DNA of 64,000 bases from Histidinibacterium lentulum (GCF_003789055.1 NZ_ML119082.1:434001-498000); one strand, 5' to 3'; positions 52,947 to 63,476 are shown, numbered from the stretch's first letter. Numbers and translations are program-made. The notes: generated by a model from the sequence alone, not told the origin.

Positions 52947-55327
52947 GCGGCGGCGCTCTCCGGCTGCATGGCGCCCATGCCCCGGCGCTGCCAGCCGGCC
53001 CGGTCATAGCGCGCGGCAAGGCGGCCGCTGTCGTCCATCACATGGAGCGAGAGCCAGCCGTTGTCGAAGAGCGCGCGCACGCCGGGGTGGCGGTCGAGGA
53101 TGGCGCTGATGGCGGCCGCGGGCGCCTCTACGACCACCGACAGGCGCAGCGGTTCGTGCCGCAGCCGCTCACCGTCATGGACCGACTGGAACGGCAGGCC
53201 GGGGCGGAGGATGCCGCCGTTGCCCTCGACCACGCCGACGCCGCCCACGACATTGTGGATCAGCTTGTTGCCGCCGCCAAAGGCCGCGGGCGCCACGGAA
53301 GAGCCGTGGTATTGCAGGGAGATCCAGCTCGCCACCACAACCGGGGCGGTCAGGATCAGCTCGAGCACGGGAAAGCCCCGGGCCTCGTCCGCGCGCCAGT
53401 CATAGCTGTGCAGGAACGCCCGCCCGCCGAGGTGCCGTCCGGCGGTCCGTTCGCGCGGCGCGGCAATGAAGGCGCTGCATCCGGCGAGACCCCATTCGGG
53501 GCGCAGTTCCGACCAGTCGCCGCCCCGGGCGGGCAGGCTCGCCTGGCCCGCTGCCCGCGGCAGGGTCAGCGCGCGTTCGCCGCGCGCCAGCTTCGCCGCC
53601 TGTTTCAACACTTGTTTCAGCCGGGCAAGGTCGTCCTTGTGATCGGGTGAAGGGCTGTCCTCGAAGAGCGTGACCTCGTCTGAGACGGTGTCGTGAAGGC
53701 CCGCAACGAAAAGCGTGTCGGCCGGGATCTCGATGCCTTCCTCGGCGGCGAGACCCGCGCGGACCTCCGCGTCGTTCAGCAGCCCCGCGAGCAGCCGCGC
53801 GTTGACATCGCCCGCGTGGCCGCCGCAGGCGCCGCACTGGAGCGCGCTGGCATGGGGCGCATTGGTGACGGTGGAGCCGTGGCCCGCGACGAGCACCACC
53901 CGGGCGAAGCCGCCTGTCAGCGACATGGCGCGAAGGATCGTGGCCGCAGCCACGATCCGGGCGGAAAGCGGCATATCGGCCTTCGGGGCGGGCATCAGAG
54001 CGGGGCTTTTCGCCTTGGCCTGCGTGTCCTTCAAGAGCTTGCCCACGTAGATGGGGCCCGCCGCCTCGACGAAGGCGAAGGCCGAGACGGTGGCCATCTT
54101 GAACCGGTTCCATGCCCGCACTGCCCGCTTCTTGAGGCGGAGGGCTCGGTCCGCATCGGCATCCGCGCTCGTGGTGCTTTCGACGCCGGTCTGGAGCAGG
54201 ACCGGCGCGCGGGCCTCGAGCAGGTCGGAGGCCATCTCGCGGTGACCGGCGGCGAGGCCGAAGAAGCCCGCAAATCCGATGGTGCGGATGTCGTCGCCCG
54301 TGCTCTCGAGCGCGCGGCGGAAGATCTCGGAGCGCACGTCAATGCAAAAGGCGGCCTGGCTCGCCGGCCGCGCCTCGGCGGGAGCGGGTGCCTCCGCGGC
54401 AAGGAGCTCGGCGAGCCTGCGCTCGGCGGCGCGGTCGGCGGCCTCCTGCAGCGCGGTATCGATCAGATGATCAGCAGAGGGGGCGACCGGCTGCTCCCAG
54501 CCGTCCCGGGCGGCGGCCCAAGGGGCGCCAAGGCTCTCCCCGAAGCGGTCGAGCAGCGCCGCTTCCCAGATCAGGCGGATGGTCAGAAGCTCGAAGGTGA
54601 TGGTATCGCGGCCGCCGTCGCGCTCGGCCAGCCAGCCCTCTGCGCGCGCGATCTGCGCCCAGCCGCCCAGCGTCATCAGGAGGCGATGGAAGTAAAGCTC
54701 GGAGGCCTCGGGCGTGAGGTCCAGGGTCTCGCAGGCCCAGCCGAAGCCCGCGCGGACGTCATCTGGCAGGCCCGCGACACGCTCGGCGAAGCCCGAAAGC
54801 CCGGCGATGCCCACGGTCAGGTCGCGGCGGGCGAAAGACCGCCACGAGGCGTAGGGACGGCCGCCCGGCGCGGGCCAGAGTGCCTGGCCCCGGTCGAAAT
54901 GGGCGCCCGCCCAGAGGCCGATGCGGTCCTCGATCAGGCCGGGCCAGTCGACCCCCGTCGCCTCCGCGGCGAGATCGGCAAGGGTCGGTCCGGCCTCGGG
55001 GGCGGGCGCCTCCCGGAGGGCGCCCTCGTGCAGGTCGGCGGCGGCGAGACCCGCGGCGGCGGCGGCGGCGTCGACATCGCCCGCGCTGATCCGGCCGTCG
55101 GCGATGGCAGCGGCAAGGGCGCTCCTGTCCTGGGTGGTGCGCACGCCCGCAACCCGCTCCAGTCTTGCGGCGGCATGGGCGCGGCTTTCGCCCGCCTGCC
55201 CGAGGAAGGGGTTCACCGCGACCGTCGCGGCCAGCGGGAAGGCGGGCGGAAGGGCGGCGATCGCATCCTCGGCGGCGGCGAAATGGGCGAGGGTCCGGGC
55301 GGTGAAATGGGTTTCGAGGAAGCTCAT
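52943..55327 (-). CDS. dabA: DabA, beta-carbonic-anhydrase-like subunit of the inorganic carbon pump (DUF2309)
   Basis: A 794-residue protein of the DUF2309/DabA family. With the membrane subunit DabB it hydrates CO2 to bicarbonate in a vectorial manner. The zinc-site residues are visible as C328 and D330 (FCIDVRSEIFR) and H483 and C498 (GHGSTVTNAPHASALQCGACGG); the 15-residue spacing equals that of the characterised DabA. The start at 55327 is the family start (MSFLETHF); a frame reaching 55948 overlaps dabB and is not used. It lies 5 bases after dabB. Confidence 0.93.
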   Translation of the reverse strand: MSFLETHFTARTLAHFAAAEDAIAALPPAFPLAATVAVNPFLGQAGESRAHAAARLERVAGVRTTQDRSALAAAIADGRISAGDVDAAAAAAGLAAADLHEGALREAPAPEAGPTLADLAAEATGVDWPGLIEDRIGLWAGAHFDRGQALWPAPGGRPYASWRSFARRDLTVGIAGLSGFAERVAGLPDDVRAGFGWACETLDLTPEASELYFHRLLMTLGGWAQIARAEGWLAERDGGRDTITFELLTIRLIWEAALLDRFGESLGAPWAAARDGWEQPVAPSADHLIDTALQEAADRAAERRLAELLAAEAPAPAEARPASQAAFCIDVRSEIFRRALESTGDDIRTIGFAGFFGLAAGHREMASDLLEARAPVLLQTGVESTTSADADADRALRLKKRAVRAWNRFKMATVSAFAFVEAAGPIYVGKLLKDTQAKAKSPALMPAPKADMPLSARIVAAATILRAMSLTGGFARVVLVAGHGSTVTNAPHASALQCGACGGHAGDVNARLLAGLLNDAEVRAGLAAEEGIEIPADTLFVAGLHDTVSDEVTLFEDSPSPDHKDDLARLKQVLKQAAKLARGERALTLPRAAGQASLPARGGDWSELRPEWGLAGCSAFIAAPRERTAGRHLGGRAFLHSYDWRADEARGFPVLELILTAPVVVASWISLQYHGSSVAPAAFGGGNKLIHNVVGGVGVVEGNGGILRPGLPFQSVHDGERLRHEPLRLSVVVEAPAAAISAILDRHPGVRALFDNGWLSLHVMDDSGRLAARYDRAGWQRRGMGAMQPESAAA

Positions 55328-55332
55328 GGCGC

Positions 55333-56883
55333 TTATCCTTTCGCGGGGGTCCACCGGCCGGTGAGCCGGTCGGTGAGGGCGTTGAGGTAAAGCCCGTTCA
55401 TCAGGTGCACGCGCATCCCGGCCATGGCCGGATGGCCCGCCCAGAGCGGGAAGGTGGCTTGGGCCAGCGCCGCCAGGCCGAAGCTGCCGACCGACAGGAC
55501 GATGGCGGCCCAGACAAGGCCGTCCGGCGCCGGCGGGGGCGGAAGAGTGCCGTAGGAAAGCCAGGTCGCGACGCCGTGGAAGGCGAAATAGGCGACGGTG
55601 GCGAGACCCGACAGCGCGACGGTGCGCAGGGTCAGCTCGCGGGGGGCCAGATCCGCAAGACCCTGGGCGATGAGATAGGCGACGCCGAAGATCAGGATCG
55701 CGCCGAGGGCGACGGCCTGCGGCGGCTTCGACGCGATGCCGAAAACGAGGCCCACAGCAACGTAGAGTACGAGCGCGACACCGAAGGCCCGCCAAACGGC
55801 CCTCAGGTCCGGCACGGCGACCGGGCCGGGGCGGCGGATCGAGGCCACCTGCTCCACCGCGCCGCCCGAGGCGAGGAAGGCATGGGCCTTGTAAAGCGAA
55901 TGCGCCACGATGTGCAGGAGCGCGAGCGGGAAGAGCGCGAGGCCGCATTGCAGGACCATGAAGCCCATCTGCGCGCAGGTGGACCAGGCTAGCGAGGTCT
56001 TCACCGCCGGCTGCGTCAGCGCCACGGCCGCCCCCACGAGGGCCGAGAAGCCGCCGATCAGCGCCAGCACCGCCAGAATGCCGGGCGTCGCGATCAGGAC
56101 ATCGGCGAAGCGGATCAGGAGGAAGCCGCCCGCATTCACGATGCCCGCGTGCAGAAGTGCGGAGACGGGCGTCGGGGCCTCCATGACCTCGGTCAGCCAG
56201 CCATGGGTCGGGATCAGGGCGGATTTGAAGATGGCGGCGACAGCCAGCAGGATCGCCGCGAGCCAGAGCGTGCCGGGCACGGTACCCGCGCGCGACATCT
56301 CGACAATGGTCGCGATGTCGCCGGTGCCGTAACCCGCAAAGAGGAGGATCGCGGCCAGTGTCACGGCGCCGGAGCCTGCGACCTCGCTCAGAGTCTGCTT
56401 GCGGGCGACCCGCTGCGCGCCGGGGCGGTGGGCGTAGAACAGCAGCACCCGGTGCAGACCGATGCCGATGACGACCCAGGAGACCACGAGCTGGAGCAGG
56501 TTGCCCGAGGTCACGAGCCAGAGGACGGCGGCAAGCGCGAGGCTCATCCAGCCCATGAAGGGTGCGTGCCCCGGCTCTCCGTCGAGGGCGGTTCGGGAAA
56601 AGCGCAGCACGATCCAGCCCACGAAGGCCACGGTCAGCGCCAGTGCCACCGCCACGATATCAAGCCGGGCGGAGAAGCCGAGCCCCCCCCAGCCGATCAG
56701 GGCGGAGGTCGCGGGACCGGTCGTCGCGAGGCCGAGGGCGGCAAGGCCCGACAGGCCGAGGGCGGCGAGAGCGGCGTACTCCGGCCACCGCAGGCGGGCG
56801 TCGCCACGAGCGGCACCTTGCGTCAGCATCAGGATCGCCACCACGAGAAGCGGCACGGGCGCAAGAAGGGGCAGGAACGTCAT
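55333..56883 (-). CDS. dabB: DabB, NuoL/MrpA-like membrane subunit of the inorganic carbon pump
   Basis: A 516-residue membrane protein of the proton-pumping NADH dehydrogenase subunit 5 family with about 13 spans. The block AAIFKSALIPTHGWLTEVMEAPTPVSALLHAGIVNAGGFLL is diagnostic. It couples an ion gradient to DabA. The start at 56883 gives MTFLLP-like MTFLPLLAPVPLLV. It is first in the operon dabB-dabA-DUF6671 and divergent from a LysR gene, which probably controls it. Confidence 0.92.
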   Translation of the reverse strand: MTFLPLLAPVPLLVVAILMLTQGAARGDARLRWPEYAALAALGLSGLAALGLATTGPATSALIGWGGLGFSARLDIVAVALALTVAFVGWIVLRFSRTALDGEPGHAPFMGWMSLALAAVLWLVTSGNLLQLVVSWVVIGIGLHRVLLFYAHRPGAQRVARKQTLSEVAGSGAVTLAAILLFAGYGTGDIATIVEMSRAGTVPGTLWLAAILLAVAAIFKSALIPTHGWLTEVMEAPTPVSALLHAGIVNAGGFLLIRFADVLIATPGILAVLALIGGFSALVGAAVALTQPAVKTSLAWSTCAQMGFMVLQCGLALFPLALLHIVAHSLYKAHAFLASGGAVEQVASIRRPGPVAVPDLRAVWRAFGVALVLYVAVGLVFGIASKPPQAVALGAILIFGVAYLIAQGLADLAPRELTLRTVALSGLATVAYFAFHGVATWLSYGTLPPPPAPDGLVWAAIVLSVGSFGLAALAQATFPLWAGHPAMAGMRVHLMNGLYLNALTDRLTGRWTPAKG

Positions 56884-56932
56884 GGCATCTCTCCGCTCTG
56901 TCGGTTCAGAGGAGATAGCCGCAGCGCAGCAT

Positions 56933-56954
56933 CCTGAAAAATACATTGTTCAGG
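56933..56954. promoter_or_regulatory. CCTGAA-N10-TTCAGG dyad, probable LysR site
   Basis: CCTGAA (56933-56938) and TTCAGG (56949-56954) form a perfect dyad in the 96-base gap between dabB and the divergent LysR gene. A second, overlapping pair GTTCA...TGAAC spans 56948-56978. The AT-rich gap likely carries both promoters. Confidence 0.55.
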
Positions 56955-56979
56955 TCATATCGTTCCAATAAAGTGAACC

Positions 56980-57864
56980 ATGGCCGAGCTGAACTATCAT
57001 CATCTGCGCTATTTCCGGGAGGTCGCCCATACCGGGAACCTCACGCGTACCGCGGAACGGCTGAACCTGTCGCAATCGGCGCTCTCGACCCAGATCCGCC
57101 AGCTCGAGGCGAGGCTGGACCATGCTCTCTTCGAGCGGCGGGGGCGCAGCCTCGTGCTGACGGAGGCGGGGCGCATCGCCCTAGACCATGCCGACCGCAT
57201 CTTCGGGGCGGGGGAGGAACTGCTGGCGACGCTCAGGCAAACGGGGACGGAGCGGCAGGTGGTCCGGGTCGGTGCGCTCTCGACGCTGTCGCGGAATTTT
57301 CAGCTGTCCTTCCTGCGGCCGGCGCTGGAACGCGACGACGTGGAGCTGGTGCTGCGTTCGGGCTCGGCGCCCGTGCTGTTCGAGGCGCTGCAGTCGCTGG
57401 CGCTCGACGTGGTGCTGACGACGGAACCGCCGCCCCGGGACAGTTTCAGCCAGATGGTCTCGCACCGCATTTCGGAACAGCGGGTGGCGATCTTCGGCAC
57501 GACCGCGCGACTGGCCCATGACAGCCTGGCCGCGATGCTGGCGGCCGAGCCCGTGATCCTGCCGACGGAAAGCTCGATCAGGACCGGGTTCGACAGTCTG
57601 GTCGCCCGGCTGGGGGTGACCCCCCGCATCGCGGCGGAGGTGGATGACATGGCCATGGTCCGGCTCCTTGCGCGCGAGGACCGGGGCCTTGCCATCGTGC
57701 CCGAGGTGGTCGTATCCGACGAGCTCGCAAGCGGCCTGCTGGCCGCCTCGGGCTTCGATCTCGACATCGTCGAGGGCTTCTACGCGGTCACTGTCGCGCG
57801 AAGGTTTCCCAACGCCGTGGTTCAGTCGCTCCTGTCCGCGCCCGGCAGGGGCGCAGAGGTGTAG
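56980..57864 (+). CDS. LysR-family regulator, probable regulator of dabBA
   Basis: A 294-residue LysR regulator whose start YHHLRYFREVAHTGNLTRTAERLNLSQSALSTQI resembles NhaR-type members. The sensor domain follows from about residue 90. It is divergent from dabB and carries a dyad in the shared gap. The 3' end overlaps the convergent mrpG gene by 43 bases, so it physically links the carbon-pump and Mrp operons. Confidence 0.87.
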   Translation: MAELNYHHLRYFREVAHTGNLTRTAERLNLSQSALSTQIRQLEARLDHALFERRGRSLVLTEAGRIALDHADRIFGAGEELLATLRQTGTERQVVRVGALSTLSRNFQLSFLRPALERDDVELVLRSGSAPVLFEALQSLALDVVLTTEPPPRDSFSQMVSHRISEQRVAIFGTTARLAHDSLAAMLAAEPVILPTESSIRTGFDSLVARLGVTPRIAAEVDDMAMVRLLAREDRGLAIVPEVVVSDELASGLLAASGFDLDIVEGFYAVTVARRFPNAVVQSLLSAPGRGAEV

Positions 57865-58178
57865 GAGTCATCCAGCGGGTTCCTGAGCCCTCTGTAGAGC
57901 GGCACGCCCATGCGCAGGGCGGCGCGGCCGATCATGTGGGCGGCGATGGGAGCGGTCAGCATCAGGAACAGAAAGATCGCAACGGCGCGCACGGTCACGG
58001 ACCAGTCGAGGAAATGCAGCGCAACCCCGACAAGGATCAGGCCCGAGGACAGGGTCCCGACCTTGGTCGAGGCATGCATCCGGATCAGCACGTCGGGCAA
58101 CCGGACGAGACCCAGACCCGCGATGATGGCGAAGACCCCGCCGGCGAGCATGAACGCGCTTGCGACATAGTCGATCAT
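57822..58178 (-). CDS. mrpG: Mrp Na+/H+ antiporter subunit G
   Basis: A 118-residue, three-span subunit: YVASAFMLAGGVFAIIAGLG, VRLPDVLIRMHASTKVGTLSSGL (the MrpG signature) and the third span FLMLTAPIAAHMIGRAA. It is the last gene of the Mrp operon. Its start overlaps the mrpF stop by 4 bases, and its 3' end overlaps the LysR gene by 43 bases tail-to-tail. Confidence 0.93.
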   Translation of the reverse strand: MIDYVASAFMLAGGVFAIIAGLGLVRLPDVLIRMHASTKVGTLSSGLILVGVALHFLDWSVTVRAVAIFLFLMLTAPIAAHMIGRAALRMGVPLYRGLRNPLDDSYTSAPLPGADRSD

Positions 58179-58480
58179 GGCTGCTCCTTCTCCTCTTCCT
58201 TGCGGAGCCTGCGACGTTCCGCATATCGGGCGAGCGCCGCGGTGGCGAGAAAGCCCACCAGGGCCAGAACGAGCCCCACGTCGAGAAAGGCCACCTGTTC
58301 GTAGAGGACCGCCGCAGCGCCGCAGAAGGCGACGATGGCCACCGTCATCATGTCGAGCGCGACCACCCGATCAGGAAGCGACGGCCCCCTGAACAGACGG
58401 AAGAAGGCCAGCGCCACGGAGATGATCACCATGCCGAGGGTCAGTTCGACGGACAGGCTCAGGAACTCTCCGGATGTCAT
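58175..58480 (-). CDS. mrpF: Mrp Na+/H+ antiporter subunit F
   Basis: A 101-residue subunit with three spans and the conserved FRLFRGPSLPDRVVALDMM motif. Its start at 58480 overlaps the mrpE stop by 4 bases, and it ends in a charged tail (RRLRKEEEKEQP). The frame extends upstream inside mrpE but lacks family sequence there. Confidence 0.92.
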   Translation of the reverse strand: MTSGEFLSLSVELTLGMVIISVALAFFRLFRGPSLPDRVVALDMMTVAIVAFCGAAAVLYEQVAFLDVGLVLALVGFLATAALARYAERRRLRKEEEKEQP

Positions 58481-58953
58481 TCGACCGCGTCCTTCACCCA
58501 TTTCTCCATGCCGGCCTTCAGCGACCGGATCAGCGCCTCGGGATCGTCGGCGAACATCGCGTGGATCTTCAGGCTCTTGCGATCCTCGCTCACGTCGAGG
58601 CTGAGCGTGCCGGGCGTGAGAGTGATCAGGTTCGCGATCAGCAGAATGCCAGCATCCGATTTCACGTCGAGCGGCATCACGATGATGGCCGGCCGCGACC
58701 CCTGGCCCGGAGTGATGATGTCCCAGGCCACCTCGAGGCTGGAGACGACGAGTTCGTAGAGGAACAGGACCGCCAGCTTGACCCAGTAGATAAGGCGCAT
58801 CGGGTAGCGCGCGTTCTCTCCGAGGAGCGGGGCGATCAGCCACAGGGCCGCGTAGCCGAGGAAGAAGCCGACCACGAGGTTCGTGAGCGTGAATCCGCCG
58901 GCGAAGAAGGCCCAGCCCACAGCGAGAAAGAGGTTCAGGGCGAAGAAGTTCAT
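58477..58953 (-). CDS. mrpE: Mrp Na+/H+ antiporter subunit E
   Basis: A 158-residue subunit with N-terminal spans (MNFFALNLFLAVGWAFFAGG, FFLGYAALWLI), the VKLAVLFLYELVVSSLEVAW segment and the LITLTPGTLSLDVSEDRKSL motif typical of MrpE. Its start overlaps the mrpD stop by 4 bases. Confidence 0.92.
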   Translation of the reverse strand: MNFFALNLFLAVGWAFFAGGFTLTNLVVGFFLGYAALWLIAPLLGENARYPMRLIYWVKLAVLFLYELVVSSLEVAWDIITPGQGSRPAIIVMPLDVKSDAGILLIANLITLTPGTLSLDVSEDRKSLKIHAMFADDPEALIRSLKAGMEKWVKDAVE

Positions 58954-60446
58954 CGGACCTCTCCCAGCACGGCGTCGATGTAGGCGCCGGGGTCCAGAAG
59001 CTGCTCCGCCGCCACTTCGGAGAAGGTCAGGAGCGGCTGCGGCACGAGGCCGATCAGCACCGTCAGCCCGGCGAGCCCGCCGATGGACACGAGGTAGGCC
59101 CGGCGCAAGGCGGGGTCGAGTTGCTTCAGGCTCGGCTCCCGTCCCTCGGGATGGGGGGTCCAGAACACGGCGCCCCATATCTTGGTCATGGAGTAGATGG
59201 TCAGGAGGCCCACCACGAGGGCGACACCGGCGATCACCCAGGCCCCCACATCGAGCGAAGCCTTGACCAGCAGGTACTTCGCCCAGAACCCAGAGAGAGG
59301 CGGAAAGCCCGCGAGGGAGAACGCCGGGACGAGGAAGAGGGCCGCCAACAGCGGCGCGGAAGCGTAGAGTCCGCCGACCTTCGACAGACAGGTCGAGCCT
59401 CCGATCCGGTCGGCCACCCCGGCGATCAGGAACAGATTCGCCTTCACGATGATATGGTGGATCAGATAGAACACGGCCCCCGCCACCGCGAGCGGCGTCA
59501 GAAGCGCCAGCCCGAGCACCATGTAGCCGATCTGACTCACGATGTGGAACGACAGGATCTTGCGGAAATCGGTCTGGGAGGCGGCGCCGAGGACGCCGGT
59601 GATCATGGTCAGCGCGGCGACCCAGAGCAGCACCGGCTGGGTAAACCCGAGGTCATGGTCGAAGACCAGCGTGAACATCCGGATCAGCGAATAGACCCCG
59701 ACCTTGGTCAAGAGCCCTGCGAAGACCGCAGAGACCGAGAAGGCGGGCGTGTGGTAGGAGGCCGGAAGCCAGAAGAAGAGAGGGAAGACCGCCGCCTTCA
59801 CTCCGAAGGCCACCATGAACATCATGGCGATGACGGTGAGCAGGCCCTGGTCCACGTTCTCCGTCGCCAGGGCGAGGTCGGCCATGTTTAGCGTGCCGGT
59901 CTGACCATAAAGCAGGCCGACGCCGGTCAGGAACATGACGGTGGAGACGAGGTTGAGCGCGACGTACTTGATTCCGCCGTCGATCTGTTCGCGGTCGCCC
60001 CCTAGGACCAGGAGTCCGAAGGAGGCGATCAGCATCACCTCGAACCAGACGTAGAGGTTGAAGAGGTCGCCGGTCAGAAACGCCCCCGTCACGCCCGCGA
60101 TGAGCACGTTGTAGAGGGCGTGATAGCCCAGGTTCTCCAGCCGCTCGTCGATATCGGCGAGCGCGTAGATGGCAACCGCGAGCCCGATGACGGCGGTGAC
60201 TCCGACCATTCCGGCCGACAGGTTGTCCGCCACCAGCGTGATGCCGAACGGCGCGGGCCAGGTGCCCATCTGCCCAGCGAGAATGCCCTCGGCCGAGACG
60301 ACGCTGATGAGCAGGATCGCCGACAGCAGATGCGCGAGGGCCCCGACGATGCTGATCCACCGCCCCACTCGGTAGCCGCGCGCGAGAAAGGCCGCGACCG
60401 CCGCCACGAAGGGGATCGCGATGGGGAGTGCGAGGAACCAGCTCAT
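58950..60446 (-). CDS. mrpD: Mrp Na+/H+ antiporter subunit D
   Basis: A 498-residue proton-translocating subunit of the NuoN/NuoM type with about 14 spans. YVWFEVMLIASFGLLVLGG holds the conserved Glu, and KAAVFPLFFWLPASYHTPAFSVSAVFAGLLTKVG the conserved Lys and Pro-rich block. The start at 60446 gives MSWFLALPIAIPFVAAVAAF. It overlaps mrpC by 4 bases. Confidence 0.94.
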   Translation of the reverse strand: MSWFLALPIAIPFVAAVAAFLARGYRVGRWISIVGALAHLLSAILLISVVSAEGILAGQMGTWPAPFGITLVADNLSAGMVGVTAVIGLAVAIYALADIDERLENLGYHALYNVLIAGVTGAFLTGDLFNLYVWFEVMLIASFGLLVLGGDREQIDGGIKYVALNLVSTVMFLTGVGLLYGQTGTLNMADLALATENVDQGLLTVIAMMFMVAFGVKAAVFPLFFWLPASYHTPAFSVSAVFAGLLTKVGVYSLIRMFTLVFDHDLGFTQPVLLWVAALTMITGVLGAASQTDFRKILSFHIVSQIGYMVLGLALLTPLAVAGAVFYLIHHIIVKANLFLIAGVADRIGGSTCLSKVGGLYASAPLLAALFLVPAFSLAGFPPLSGFWAKYLLVKASLDVGAWVIAGVALVVGLLTIYSMTKIWGAVFWTPHPEGREPSLKQLDPALRRAYLVSIGGLAGLTVLIGLVPQPLLTFSEVAAEQLLDPGAYIDAVLGEVR

Positions 60447-60805
60447 TTGCCGTCCTCCCGGGGCTCGGCGAGGCGCATCTCGTCGTGTTCCAGCGTCTTG
60501 AGCTCGGTCCAGGCCCGAAAGATCAGGACGAGCGCGAAGGCGAAGAGACCGAAGCCGATCACGATGGCGGTCAGCACGAGCGCCTGCGGCAGGGCATTGG
60601 CCACGACAGTCAGGGGAGCGCTTTCGCTGCCCGGGATCAGCGGCGGGGCCCCCTCGGTCAGCCGTCCGGAGGTGAAGATCACGAGGTTGGCCGCGTTCGA
60701 GATCAGGATGAGCCCGAAGAGATAGCGCAGCATCGTCCCCGACAGCATCAGCCAGACCGAGGCCGAGACGAGCGCCCAGATGGCGATGGCGATGAGGGGC
60801 TCCAT
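60443..60805 (-). CDS. mrpC: Mrp Na+/H+ antiporter subunit C
   Basis: A 120-residue NuoK-like subunit with three spans (AIWALVSASVWLMLSG, YLFGLILISNAANLVIF, ANALPQALVLTAIVIGFGLFAF). The PQALVLTAIVIGF block is the family signature. Start and stop overlap mrpB and mrpD. Confidence 0.94.
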   Translation of the reverse strand: MEPLIAIAIWALVSASVWLMLSGTMLRYLFGLILISNAANLVIFTSGRLTEGAPPLIPGSESAPLTVVANALPQALVLTAIVIGFGLFAFALVLIFRAWTELKTLEHDEMRLAEPREDGK

Positions 60806-61224
60806 CAGATCGCCTCCTCGAGCGCGAAGACGAGGCTGAGGATCGAGCCGAAGACCACCAGGTAGACGCCGATGTCGAACACCAGCACGGTGGAGATCGG
60901 GATGTAGTCGCCGCTCTTCTGGTCGCCGATGAAGTACCACTGCCCGGTGAAGAGCGGGTCCCCGAAGAATGCCGCCAGTACGCCGGCCAGAAGCGCCACG
61001 CCCAGTCCTGCCATGGCGATCCGCTCGGGCGCGGTGCGCAGGGCGGCACGGGCGTCCTCGGTGCCGCAGGCGATGGCGTAGAGGATGAAACCGATGGCGC
61101 CGATCAGGCCGCCGATGAAGCCGCCGCCGGGCTCGTTATGGCCGCGCAGCAGCATGTGGATCGAAAAGATCAGCAGCAGGCCGACGAGAAAGCGGGTGCC
61201 GACACGCAGGATGACAGAGTTCAT
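60805..61224 (-). CDS. mrpB: Mrp Na+/H+ antiporter subunit B
   Basis: A 139-residue subunit with four spans. The motif [19 protein letters not shown] is the MrpB signature, and [21 protein letters not shown] closes the protein. It overlaps mrpA by 4 bases and mrpC by one. Confidence 0.94.
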   Translation of the reverse strand: MNSVILRVGTRFLVGLLLIFSIHMLLRGHNEPGGGFIGGLIGAIGFILYAIACGTEDARAALRTAPERIAMAGLGVALLAGVLAAFFGDPLFTGQWYFIGDQKSGDYIPISTVLVFDIGVYLVVFGSILSLVFALEEAI

Positions 61225-63476
61225 TTCCCTCCTCCCCGGACGCCGCGAAGGAGCGCGACCGCCGACAGCGCCGCGACGGCGACCACGGCGATCTCACCGA
61301 AGGTGTCGAGCGCGCGGAAATCCACGAGAATGACGTTGACGATGTTGCGGCCGTAGGCCTCGGTATAGCTCGCCAACTCGAAAAAGTCGGTCAGGCGGCG
61401 GTCGATGGGTGCGGCCAGCACGGCGAAGAGAGTGAGCGTGACGACCGTACCGACGCCCAGGGCCAGCAGGGCATCGGTCGCGGGCCTGCGCTCGGGGGTC
61501 AGGAAGGGCAGGCGCAGCATCGCCACCGCCACGAGCACCACGACGAGCGTCTCCACGAGAAGCTGCGTGATGGCGACATCCGGCGCGCCGTTGATGATGA
61601 ACACCAGGGCCACGCTCACGCCGACCACGCCGAGGCCCGCGATCGCGGCGATCCGGCTCGAGGTGAGGATGACGAGGGCGATGCCCGCGAGGATCAAGAG
61701 GACGATGGCCGCCTCGATCCAGTTCGGCGCGTCGAGCGACGTCGGGATCTCCCAGACGCCGTAGACGATCATCGGCGCGGCCATCGCGACGAGCAAGGTC
61801 AGGAACGTGATCGACATGTAGGATTTCAGGCGTCCGTTCTGCAGCACGCGGGTCTGCCATGTCGCAAGGCCGATGAGCCCGTCGAGGAACCGGTCCCAGT
61901 TGCCGTCCAGGCTGAAGGTCGCCTCGTCGATGCGCGCGATCATCCGCCGCAGGGGCTGATGGAGCAGGTAGATCAGCAGGCCGAGACCGACCGTGACGCC
62001 GGACAGTATCAGCGCGAGGTTCACCCCGGCCCAGAGCTTCAGTTCCTTGGCCTCGGCGGGGTCCTGCAGCAGCGAGTCCACCGTGGGGGTCACGACGAGC
62101 GACTGGACCACGGCGGGAAAGATGCCGAGGACCGTCGCGAGAATCGCCAGCACCAGCGGCCCTGCCCACATGCCCCAGGGCGCCTCGTGGGGCTCGGCCG
62201 GCAGGGGGCCGCCCGGGGGGCGCCAGAACGGCTTGAATGCGACGACCGCCGCCACCGCCACCATCAGAGCGTTGGCAAGGACCAGCGAGGCGCCGATGAA
62301 TTCGGGCCAGGTGGGCGCGTTCTCGACACCTGCATACATCAGTTCCTTGCCGATGAAGCCGAGGAACGGCGGCAGGCCCGCCATGGACAGCGCCGACAGC
62401 ATGGCAGCGAGCGCGGTGAACGGCATCGCCCGGCCGAGCCCGCCGAGAAGAGTGGCGTCGCGGGTGCCAGTACCGTGGTCGATATTCGCGACGAGAAGAA
62501 AGAGCGCCGCCTTGTAGAGCGCATGCACGATCAGGAAGGTGGCAAAGGCGGTGATCGCGTAGCCCGTGGACTGACCGAGGAGCAGGGTCAGGGTCCCCAG
62601 CGCCATGAGCGTGGTATAGGCCAGCGCCTGTTTCAGGTCGGTCTGGCGAAGGGCGAGGAGGCTGGCCAGCACCGCGGTGACGGCTCCTGCGATGGTGAGC
62701 GCCCAGAACCAGACGTCGGTGCCGGACAGAGCCGGATGCAGCCGCGCCATCAGGTAGACACCCGCCTTGACCATGGTGGCCGAGTGCAGGAACGCGCTGA
62801 CTGGTGTCGGCGCGGCCATGGCGTTCGGCAGCCAGAAATGGAACGGATACTGGGCCGACTTGGTGAAGGCCCCGGCCAGCACGAGGATCAGGATGGGCAG
62901 GTAGAGCGCATGGTCCGTCAGCCCGTCGCCTGCCAGCAGTTCCGAGATCGACGTGGACCCGGTGGCGATGCCGATCAGGATCGCGCCGGCGAGGAAGGCG
63001 AGCCCCCCTGCCCCCGTCACGAACAGCGCCTGGAGCGCCGAGCGACGGGATTTGGCGCTGTCATGGCCATAGCCGATCAGCAGGTAGGAGGTGATCGTGG
63101 TCAGTTCCCAGAACACGAACAGCAGGATCAGGTCGTCTGCCAGCACCAGTCCGAGCATCGAGAGCATGAAGCTCATCATGAAGAGGAGGAATCGGCCGAA
63201 ATGCCTGTCGCCGCGCAGGTAGAAGTGGGCGTGCAGCATCACGGCGATACCGATGCCGGAGATCATCAGCGCGAAAGCGAGCGCCAGTCCGTCGATGGCG
63301 AAGGCGAGTTCAAGGCCCAGGGACGGAACCCACGGGACGGCGAGGCGCAGGGTCTCGCCCGCGGCCACCTGGGGCCCGAGGCTGAGGAACCAGGCGAAGA
63401 GCGCGGCGGACAGGAGGACCGGGGCAATGCCCGTCCAGCCGTTGCCGGGCGCGTCGGAGGATGCGGCAGCGCTCAT
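61221..63476 (-). CDS. mrpA: Mrp Na+/H+ antiporter subunit A
   Basis: A 751-residue, NuoL-like subunit with about 20 spans. [26 protein letters not shown] has the conserved Glu, and [34 protein letters not shown] the conserved Lys block. The C-terminal 250 residues hold the MbhD/MbhE-like part ([23 protein letters not shown]). Length is in the normal range for a stand-alone MrpA with separate MrpB. Its start overlaps the stop of the universal-stress gene by 4 bases. Confidence 0.95.
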   Translation of the reverse strand: MSAAASSDAPGNGWTGIAPVLLSAALFAWFLSLGPQVAAGETLRLAVPWVPSLGLELAFAIDGLALAFALMISGIGIAVMLHAHFYLRGDRHFGRFLLFMMSFMLSMLGLVLADDLILLFVFWELTTITSYLLIGYGHDSAKSRRSALQALFVTGAGGLAFLAGAILIGIATGSTSISELLAGDGLTDHALYLPILILVLAGAFTKSAQYPFHFWLPNAMAAPTPVSAFLHSATMVKAGVYLMARLHPALSGTDVWFWALTIAGAVTAVLASLLALRQTDLKQALAYTTLMALGTLTLLLGQSTGYAITAFATFLIVHALYKAALFLLVANIDHGTGTRDATLLGGLGRAMPFTALAAMLSALSMAGLPPFLGFIGKELMYAGVENAPTWPEFIGASLVLANALMVAVAAVVAFKPFWRPPGGPLPAEPHEAPWGMWAGPLVLAILATVLGIFPAVVQSLVVTPTVDSLLQDPAEAKELKLWAGVNLALILSGVTVGLGLLIYLLHQPLRRMIARIDEATFSLDGNWDRFLDGLIGLATWQTRVLQNGRLKSYMSITFLTLLVAMAAPMIVYGVWEIPTSLDAPNWIEAAIVLLILAGIALVILTSSRIAAIAGLGVVGVSVALVFIINGAPDVAITQLLVETLVVVLVAVAMLRLPFLTPERRPATDALLALGVGTVVTLTLFAVLAAPIDRRLTDFFELASYTEAYGRNIVNVILVDFRALDTFGEIAVVAVAALSAVALLRGVRGGGK